From positions 1 to 57,841 of the forward strand of contig JAEUHQ010000016.1 of the NCBI GenBank assembly GCA_016794565.1: 57,841 nucleotides of DNA, written 5' to 3'. Below are positions 52,345 to 57,841 of the stretch, piece after piece. Position 1 is the stretch's first letter. Each line of letters opens with the position of its first letter. The notes beneath the pieces are model-generated. The model saw only the letters and a list, made by a program, of their open reading frames with translations. It made no database searches and was not told the DNA's origin. This DNA comes from Planctomycetota bacterium. Lineage in GTDB: Bacteria > Planctomycetota > UBA1135 > UBA2386. The translations under genes were made by a program, and so were the position numbers.

Positions 52345-53187
52345 TCACACGCGGGCGCCGGCAGCGCGGAGCGTGTTCCGCATCAGCATCGCGACGGTGA
52401 CCGGGCCGACGCCCCCCGGCACCGGCGTGAGGTAGCCGGCGACGGCGCTCGCGGACGCGAAGTCGACGTCGCCGACGATCCTGCCGTCCGCGCCCTGGTT
52501 GATGCCGACGTCGATGACGCACGCGCCGGGCTTCACGATGTCCCCGTGCACCAGCCCGGCCTTGCCCACCGCGACGACGAGGATGTCCGCGCGTCGGGTG
52601 TGGTCGGCGAGGTGCTTCGTGCCGACGTGGCACACCGTCACCGTGGACAGGCGGTGCAGCAGGAGGATCGCGATCGGCTTGCCGACGATCTCGCTGTGCC
52701 CGACCACGACCGTCTCGGCACCGCGCAGGTCGAGCCCCGTCGCGAGGATGAGTTGTTGCGCCGCTGCGGCGGTGCACGGCGGCAGGAGCGGCTCACGGTA
52801 GAGGATCGATCCCATGTTCGTTGGATGCATGCCCTCTACGTCTTTGTGCGGATCGATCGCCGACTGCACGACGCGTGGGTCGATGCCCGGCGGCAGCGGG
52901 CGTTGCACCAGGATGCCGGCAACCTCGGGCCGGCCGTTCAGCGATCCGATCGTCGCCACGAGCTCGGCCTCGTTCGTTCCGATCGGCAGGTTCGTGACCT
53001 CCATCTCGATGCCGACTTCGGTGGCGGCGCGGGTCTGGTTGCGCACGTAGACGGCGGCCGCCGGGTTCTGTCCGACTTCGAGGGAGACGAGGCGGATCGG
53101 GGCCTTGCCGAGGGCCGTGCGGGCTGTGCGCAGCTCCTGGCGGATGCGTTCTGCGAGGAGCTTGCCATCGAGAAGTTGTGCTGGCAC
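52345..53187 (-). CDS. folD: FolD-like methylene-THF dehydrogenase with atypical active site
   Basis: The bifunctional FolD enzyme converts methylene-THF to formyl-THF by dehydrogenase and cyclohydrolase steps. The 280-residue protein has GILVQRPLPP at 91-100, VVGHSEIVGKP and PVPGGVGPVTVAMLMRNT, all typical. In the YVxxK motif, however, it reads YVRNQ: the catalytic lysine (K56 in the human enzyme) is Gln51. KDVDG reads KDVEG (Glu118). Both sites line the folate pocket. This suggests a loss or change of cyclohydrolase activity (inference). It is on the minus strand, convergent with ccsA. Confidence 0.93.
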   Translation of the reverse strand: MPAQLLDGKLLAERIRQELRTARTALGKAPIRLVSLEVGQNPAAAVYVRNQTRAATEVGIEMEVTNLPIGTNEAELVATIGSLNGRPEVAGILVQRPLPPGIDPRVVQSAIDPHKDVEGMHPTNMGSILYREPLLPPCTAAAAQQLILATGLDLRGAETVVVGHSEIVGKPIAILLLHRLSTVTVCHVGTKHLADHTRRADILVVAVGKAGLVHGDIVKPGACVIDVGINQGADGRIVGDVDFASASAVAGYLTPVPGGVGPVTVAMLMRNTLRAAGARV

Positions 53188-53252
53188 CGACTACGCCTCC
53201 GGGCGGGGTTTCGCCGAAAGATAGCCACGGGTCGCCGACGGCCCAACACGCC

Positions 53253-54110
53253 ATGAGCCTCGAACCGCGCTTCCGTTTCCCGCCGTTCCCACCGGCGATC
53301 CGGTTCCTGCTCGTCGTCAACGTCGCGGTGTTCGTCCTGAACGCACTGCTCGCGGGCCGCCTCAGCGATCCGGCGAGCGGCGACGGCGGGTTCTGGTTCG
53401 CGTTCTCGTGGAGCGGCCTGCTCGAGGGCTATGGCCTCGGCGCCCTGCGGTTCCTCTCGTACCAGTTCACGCACGGGTTCCGCGACCCCATGCACCTGCT
53501 CATGAACATGCTGGTGCTCTGGTTCTTCGGCTCGATGGTGGAGGAACGGCTCGGCGCGCGCGGCACCATCCGGTTGTATCTCGCGGGCGGCGTCGCAGGC
53601 GCGCTTCTGCACCTCGGCATCGCGGCGCTGCAGGGTGAGGCCGACGTGCCGTTGGTGGGCGCGAGCGGGGCCTGCTACGCGTTCCTTCTGTGGGCGGCGT
53701 GCCAGTCGCCGCGCGCGACGGTGATCCTGTTCGTGTTTCCGATCCCGCTCGCGGTGCTCGCCGGCCTGCTCGTCGCGATCGGCGTCTACTCGACCTTCGT
53801 CGAGTTCGCGACCGGTTTCGCCGGCGGAGTGTCGCATGGAGCGCACATCGGTGGCGCGGCTCTCGGCGCCCTGGCGCAGCGACGTGGTTGGTTTCGCGCG
53901 ACGGACGACGATCGCGACGGGTTCTTCGCCGCGATCGTGGCCCGCTGGCACGCGCACCAGCGCGAACGCCGCCTGCAGTCGCGGCTCGATCAGGAGCTCC
54001 GCCTCGATGCGATCCTGACGAAGGTCAAGGAGTCCGGCATCGGGTCGCTCTCCGCTGGCGAACGACGGTTCCTCGAGCGATCCAGCGAACGCGCCCGGAA
54101 GGGCTCGTAG
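53253..54110 (+). CDS. rhomboid-family intramembrane serine protease
   Basis: A 285-residue membrane protein with six helices. The catalytic serine is Ser138 in GASGACYA and the histidine is His198 in SHGAHIGGAALG. HLLMNMLVLWFFG near residue 85 is the conserved N-terminal helix motif. The C-terminal 80 residues are soluble and highly basic (RERRLQSRLDQELRLD). Rhomboids cut membrane proteins within the bilayer; the substrate is unknown. The ATG at 53253 was chosen because it precedes the first membrane helix closely. It is divergent from folD (65-base gap). Confidence 0.93.
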   Translation: MSLEPRFRFPPFPPAIRFLLVVNVAVFVLNALLAGRLSDPASGDGGFWFAFSWSGLLEGYGLGALRFLSYQFTHGFRDPMHLLMNMLVLWFFGSMVEERLGARGTIRLYLAGGVAGALLHLGIAALQGEADVPLVGASGACYAFLLWAACQSPRATVILFVFPIPLAVLAGLLVAIGVYSTFVEFATGFAGGVSHGAHIGGAALGALAQRRGWFRATDDDRDGFFAAIVARWHAHQRERRLQSRLDQELRLDAILTKVKESGIGSLSAGERRFLERSSERARKGS

Positions 54111-54142
54111 TCCGCGAAGCTGCGGTGGGCGCGCGGTCGCGA

Positions 54143-54148
54143 TAGGAT
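54143..54148 (+). promoter_or_regulatory. possible -10 element (TAGGAT)
   Basis: gaTAGGATgcgggc lies 24 bases before the ATG at 54173, in the short gap after the rhomboid gene. It fits the window's TAnnnT pattern. Confidence 0.4.
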
Positions 54149-54172
54149 GCGGGCAGACCCCTTCCATCGGCG

Positions 54173-56275
54173 ATGCGAACCACGACCGTTCTTCTCCCGC
54201 TGCTGCTCGCGCTCGGTGTCGGCCTGCGCGCCCAGGAGCTGACTCCTGAACAATTCCGGACCGAGTTCAACAAGGGGCTCGAATACAACGACCCCAAGCT
54301 GATGGACAAGGCGCTGAAGCGCAGTCCACTGCAGGCGCTGCGCTATTTCGAGGAGTTGCAGGTCGTGAGGCTCGGCGGCAAGACGGACGGGGACGCCAAG
54401 ATCGACGCGCTCACGGGCGCGTGGGGCCGCACGTTCGAGAACACCGACACCCTGGAGAAGCAGCAGCGCTGGGTCGAGTCGGCCGGCGCCGAAGGCTTCA
54501 ACACGATCGAGAAGAGCCGCGGCAACGTCGTGAAGGTCTGGAACAGCTACACCGAGCAGGTCGCGGCGGACAAGAACAAGGCGGAACACAAACGCGTCTT
54601 CGACCAGCTCAGCACGATCGCCCAGAACGCACTCTCCATCGGCCACAACGCCGAAGCGGCCGAGGTCTGGTTGCTCGCGAGCGTGGTCGGGTCGCGGATG
54701 CCGGACAAGGACCTCGACGACCGCCGTTCGACTCTCGATGCGCTGAACTCGTTCCTCGAGGCGCGGAGGGGTTGGAACTTCGTCGGCGACCACAGCTACC
54801 TCTCGAACACGGAGTTCGTGAAGGCGGAGACCGGAGCCATCGAGCGCGCCGTCGCCGACGCAGAGAAGAGGACGAAGGAAGGTTTCGCGCCCGATGCGAA
54901 GGGCGTCGACGCGCTCGTGTTGCCCGCCGGCAAACAGGAGGCGCTGGTCTTCAAGTACGAGCCGCTCTCGACGTGGGAGACGGAGCTCGACTACGGACCG
55001 AAGGGCGGGCCGGCACCGCCGTTCTGGTGGCAGGTCTCGACGGAGAAGGACGGTTCGAGCCGCAAGATGGACTGGTTCCGCCGTGTGCCCCTCTGGGCAG
55101 TGCGACTCGGTGCCGCGAAGTTCGGCGTCACGCTCGACCCGACCGATCCGAAGAAGACGGTCGAGATCGACACGGGGAACAAGGGCAAGCCGACCACCTT
55201 CTGGCTCGATGCCGAGAAGAAGGTCCCCTACACGATGTTCTTCTGGGTCGGCTCCGAGAAGGAGCACGTGGGCGAGACGGACCACAACCTCGCGCCGTCG
55301 GACAACGTCGGCAACATCTACTATCGCAGCGCCGCGAGCTGGAAGAGCACGTTCCTTGGCGAGCCGATCGTGCTCTACGACGACAACGCGAATGGCCAAC
55401 CCGCCGACTCGGATCCGTTGGCGGACGGCTTCAAGACGCCGACCGCAGGCGAGCACGACACGGAGGGGACGCCGGCGCCGCTGCTCGACTCGCTGCGTAT
55501 CGGCAAGGGGCCGCGCATCCCGTTCTCCGAGTTCGTGCAGACGTCGACCGGTTGGTTCCACCTGAAGCGCACCGGGATCGAAGGCCTCATCGCGCGCCAG
55601 CTGAGTCCGGAGTACCTGAAGCCGGGCAAGGTGAAGTTCGTGTGGACCGGTCCGAAGCCGGCGGCGCCGGTGCAGCTCGTGCTGCAGGGCACCGACCTGT
55701 TCAAGGGCGCGCTGTTCGACGTGGCCAGCGGCAAGGAAGTCGAGGTCCCCGCGGGCAAGTACTCGGTGATCTTCGGTCGGATCGTCCTCGGCAAGGGCAT
55801 GCGGGCCCAGATGGCGACGATCTACCGCGGCTCGTCGCCCGAGTTCGAAGTCGAAGCCGGCAAGGTGTTCGAGCTGAAGATGGGGGCGCCGTTCTCCATG
55901 CAGTTCAACCGTCGCGGCGACCAGAACACGACGATCGACGCGCTGAAGATCGTCCTGAAGGAAGCGTCCGGCTGCATCCTCACCGATCTGCAGGGAATGA
56001 CCCTGTGGCCCGAAGTGCTCGCCGCCAAGGCCGAAGACGGCAAGGGCGCGAAGGTCGTCGGCAAGTTCGTGCGCTTCACCGACCCCGAACTCGTGAACAA
56101 GGCGGCGTCGAAGCACAACAACGTGAACCTCTTCGTCGCGTGCTTCCCGATGCCCGACGGCTATCGCGACGGCGAACTCATGCTGTCCGTCAAGCTGCCG
56201 GCCGACGGCATGAAGGTCGGACTGCAGATGAAGAAGCACCCGGTCTTCGGCGTCATCAACTCGCCGTTCCAGTGA
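54173..56275 (+). CDS. large secreted protein of unknown function
   Basis: A 700-residue protein with a signal peptide (TTVLLPLLLALGVGLRAQE, likely cut at RAQ). The mature part is soluble, with a helical first 170 residues and then beta-rich sequence. Features include PPFWWQVSTEKDGSSRKMDWFRRVP near 280 and a long Pro/Gly region with regular beta strands (KVKFVWTGPKPAAPVQLVLQGTDL) near 485. No catalytic motif is recognised. It is not obviously related to the other two secreted proteins. It precedes serS and follows rhomboid, probably as a single gene. Confidence 0.75.
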   Translation: MRTTTVLLPLLLALGVGLRAQELTPEQFRTEFNKGLEYNDPKLMDKALKRSPLQALRYFEELQVVRLGGKTDGDAKIDALTGAWGRTFENTDTLEKQQRWVESAGAEGFNTIEKSRGNVVKVWNSYTEQVAADKNKAEHKRVFDQLSTIAQNALSIGHNAEAAEVWLLASVVGSRMPDKDLDDRRSTLDALNSFLEARRGWNFVGDHSYLSNTEFVKAETGAIERAVADAEKRTKEGFAPDAKGVDALVLPAGKQEALVFKYEPLSTWETELDYGPKGGPAPPFWWQVSTEKDGSSRKMDWFRRVPLWAVRLGAAKFGVTLDPTDPKKTVEIDTGNKGKPTTFWLDAEKKVPYTMFFWVGSEKEHVGETDHNLAPSDNVGNIYYRSAASWKSTFLGEPIVLYDDNANGQPADSDPLADGFKTPTAGEHDTEGTPAPLLDSLRIGKGPRIPFSEFVQTSTGWFHLKRTGIEGLIARQLSPEYLKPGKVKFVWTGPKPAAPVQLVLQGTDLFKGALFDVASGKEVEVPAGKYSVIFGRIVLGKGMRAQMATIYRGSSPEFEVEAGKVFELKMGAPFSMQFNRRGDQNTTIDALKIVLKEASGCILTDLQGMTLWPEVLAAKAEDGKGAKVVGKFVRFTDPELVNKAASKHNNVNLFVACFPMPDGYRDGELMLSVKLPADGMKVGLQMKKHPVFGVINSPFQ

Positions 56276-56326
56276 CCGGCTCGCGCGCGCTGCGCCTGCG
56301 ACGGTGAAGTGGGTACCGCTCGTCGG

Positions 56327-56332
56327 TAGACT
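56327..56332 (+). promoter_or_regulatory. possible -10 element (TAGACT) for serS, leaderless
   Basis: ggTAGACTcttcgccccATG: the box ends 9 bases before the serS start codon. Transcription would start at or just before the ATG, so a leaderless mRNA is predicted. No Shine-Dalgarno sequence is present. Confidence 0.5.
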
Positions 56333-56341
56333 CTTCGCCCC

Positions 56342-57631
56342 ATGCTGGACATCAAGGTGCTGCGCGAGAACACCGACGCCGTGCGTCGGGGAGCCCTGAA
56401 GAAGCGGATGCCGGACCGCGCCGCCGCGGTCGACCGGGCGCTCCAGATCGACGCCGAGCTGCGTTTGCTGCTGCCGACCCTCGACGGGATGCGTAGCGAG
56501 CAGAAGAGCGCCGGCAAGGCGATGGGCAAACTCGCCGGCGCCGAGCGCGAGGCGTTCCTCGAGAAGCAGAAGGCCCTGAAGGCCGAGATGCAGGCGCTCG
56601 AGGAGAAGGAGAAGCACCTTCGGGCGGACCTGCAGCAGCAGCTGTCACTGGTGCCGAACCTCCCCGACGACGACGTTCCCGAGGGCAAGGACGACACGGA
56701 GAACGTCGAAACGAAGCGCCACGGCACGGTGCGCGACTTCGGCTTCGAGCCGCGGCCGCACTACGAGATCGGCGAGGCCCAGGGCTGGGTCGACTTCACG
56801 CGCGCCGCCGACATGGCGGGATCGCGCAACTACATCCTGTTCGGCGATCTCGCGCTGCTGCACGACGCGGTGCTCAGGTTCGCGGTCGAGCTGATGGTCG
56901 AACGCGGCTTCGTCCCGGTCGATCCGCCGCTGCTCGTGCGCGACGCCGCGATGTTCGGCACCGGCTTCTTCCCCGGCGGTGAAGAGCAGACGTACCGCTG
57001 CGAGAAGGATGGTCTCAACCTGATCGGCACGAGCGAGGTGCCCGTGACGTCGCTGCACGGCGGCGAGATGCTGACGGAGGAACAGCTGCCGAAGAAGTAC
57101 GTCGCCCGCTCGGCCTGCTTCCGTCGCGAAGCCGGCACCTACGGCAAGGACACGCGCGGCCTCTACCGGGTGCACCAGTTCCAGAAGGTCGAGCAGGTGA
57201 TCGTCGATGTCGCCGACAGGGCGCGTTCACTGCAGCACCATCGCGACATCGTGCAGAACGCCGAAGACCTGCTGCAGGCGTTCGAACTGCCGTATCGCGT
57301 CGTCGCGGTGTGCGGCGGCGACCTCGGCGTGCCGCAGGCGATGAAGTACGACATCGAGACCTGGATGCCGTCGCGCAAGGGGTACGGCGAGACCCACTCG
57401 GCCTCGCGCTTCTACGACTACCAGGCGCGACGCCTCGATCTGCGCTACCGGCAGAAGGACGGCGGCAAGCCGATGTACTGCCACACGCTGAACAACACGG
57501 TTGCAGCGAGTCCGCGCATCCTGATCCCCCTGCTCGAGAACCACCAGCAGAAGGACGGTACGCTGCGAGTGCCGAAGGCCCTGCAGCGCTACCTCGGCGG
57601 TCGCGAAGTGATCGGACGTCCGGTGTTTTGA
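56342..57631 (+). CDS. serS: seryl-tRNA synthetase
   Basis: SerS charges tRNA-Ser. The 429-residue class II synthetase has the N-terminal coiled-coil arm (about 30-105), GTSEVPVTSLH near residue 230, motif 2 FRREAGTYGKDTRGLYRVHQF near 260, and motif 3 with ASPRILIPLLENHQ near 385. All catalytic elements are intact. The ATG at 56342 gives the usual LDIKVLRENTDAVRRG start. It has no Shine-Dalgarno sequence. It converges with a truncated minus-strand gene, with a 7-bp hairpin in the gap. Confidence 0.97.
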   Translation: MLDIKVLRENTDAVRRGALKKRMPDRAAAVDRALQIDAELRLLLPTLDGMRSEQKSAGKAMGKLAGAEREAFLEKQKALKAEMQALEEKEKHLRADLQQQLSLVPNLPDDDVPEGKDDTENVETKRHGTVRDFGFEPRPHYEIGEAQGWVDFTRAADMAGSRNYILFGDLALLHDAVLRFAVELMVERGFVPVDPPLLVRDAAMFGTGFFPGGEEQTYRCEKDGLNLIGTSEVPVTSLHGGEMLTEEQLPKKYVARSACFRREAGTYGKDTRGLYRVHQFQKVEQVIVDVADRARSLQHHRDIVQNAEDLLQAFELPYRVVAVCGGDLGVPQAMKYDIETWMPSRKGYGETHSASRFYDYQARRLDLRYRQKDGGKPMYCHTLNNTVAASPRILIPLLENHQQKDGTLRVPKALQRYLGGREVIGRPVF

Positions 57632-57717
57632 CGGTTGACCTCGCCGCGGGCTGGATGCGTGGGTTTGCCCCGTGGGTCGCCCGCGTAGCGACGGCTCCCG
57701 AGAGATCGTGAGGCGCG

Positions 57718-57734
57718 CCGCCCCGCAGGGGCGG
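57718..57734. terminator. GC-rich hairpin after serS
   Basis: ccgcccc (57718-57724) pairs with ggggcgg (57728-57734) around gca. It lies in the gap between convergent genes. There is no T-tract. Confidence 0.4.
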
Positions 57735-57739
57735 GGGGC

Positions 57740-57841
57740 TCAGTGCCCGCCGCCGAACAGTCCGCCGCCGCCACCGCCCCCCGCGCCGCGCAGAAGGTCG
57801 CGCAGGTCGAAGCCCGGCGGCAGTCCGGTGGGTGTCTGTCC
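57740..57841 (-). CDS. C-terminal end of a truncated gene (Gly-rich tail)
   Basis: The minus strand enters from the right edge and ends at TGA 57742-57740. The 33 visible residues read PTGLPPGFDLRDLLRG followed by a run of glycines, then LFGGGH. A polyglycine C-terminus of this kind could be a flexible tail. The gene body is outside the window, so no function can be assigned. Confidence 0.55.
   Translation of the reverse strand, partial: GQTPTGLPPGFDLRDLLRGAGGGGGGGLFGGGH

Overview
High-GC (roughly 65-70 %) bacterial chromosome with densely packed genes on both strands. There is no rRNA, tRNA, CRISPR array, insertion sequence or phage gene that I can see. A Planctomycetota origin is the best inference. 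It rests on two Ser/Thr kinases of the PknB type paired with ECF sigma factors, large secreted proteins built of propeller-like or nidogen-like repeats with a common C-terminal module, few Shine-Dalgarno sequences in front of operon-leading genes, and the cytochrome c assembly type. No marker gene settles the genus.

Layout. 1-3444: a truncated membrane protein, purD, a Fur-family regulator and a sigma54-dependent response regulator. 3798-9571: an ECF sigma factor overlapping a TPR-bearing kinase, then a secreted repeat protein. 9576-14354 (minus): a LOG-like protein, a small membrane protein, purQ and a fused PurS-PurS-PurL. 14542-16392: a second large secreted protein. 16428-23705 (minus): an ion permease, panB, a poly(A)-polymerase-like enzyme with a very long arginine-rich tail, an SDR oxidoreductase and an MBOAT acyltransferase, the last placed head to head with an AlgX/AlgJ-like protein (23807-25057). 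25061-29485 (minus): an ABC-2 exporter, an FAD-dependent oxidoreductase and a membrane protein. 29953-35838: metK, a HEAT protein, pyruvate kinase, rplM-rpsI and yebC. 35838-43360: a signalling island with a degenerate GGDEF protein, an FHA-like protein, a membrane protein, a non-RD kinase, an ECF sigma factor, a zinc-binding small protein and a coiled-coil membrane protein. 43455-52326: a lipoprotein, sucCD, tatA, a polyprenyl diphosphate synthase, a lipoprotein and resB-ccsA. 52345-57841: folD (minus), a rhomboid protease, a large secreted protein, serS and the C-terminus of a truncated minus-strand gene.

How the genes work together. Housekeeping functions cover purine synthesis (purD, purQ, purL), one-carbon metabolism (metK, folD), central carbon metabolism (pyk, sucCD), translation (rplM, rpsI, serS), pantothenate (panB), prenyl chains, and cytochrome c maturation. 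Among these lie two separate kinase plus sigma-factor units that probably connect phosphorylation to transcription; the second, with its degenerate FHA and GGDEF modules, is the best candidate for an undescribed system. Other notable points are the poly-Arg tail on PcnB, a FolD lacking the usual catalytic lysine, a duplicated PurS fused to PurL, and a recurrent TAnnnT promoter element lying very close to start codons that have no Shine-Dalgarno sequence. All functional calls come from reading motifs by eye; no database search was possible.
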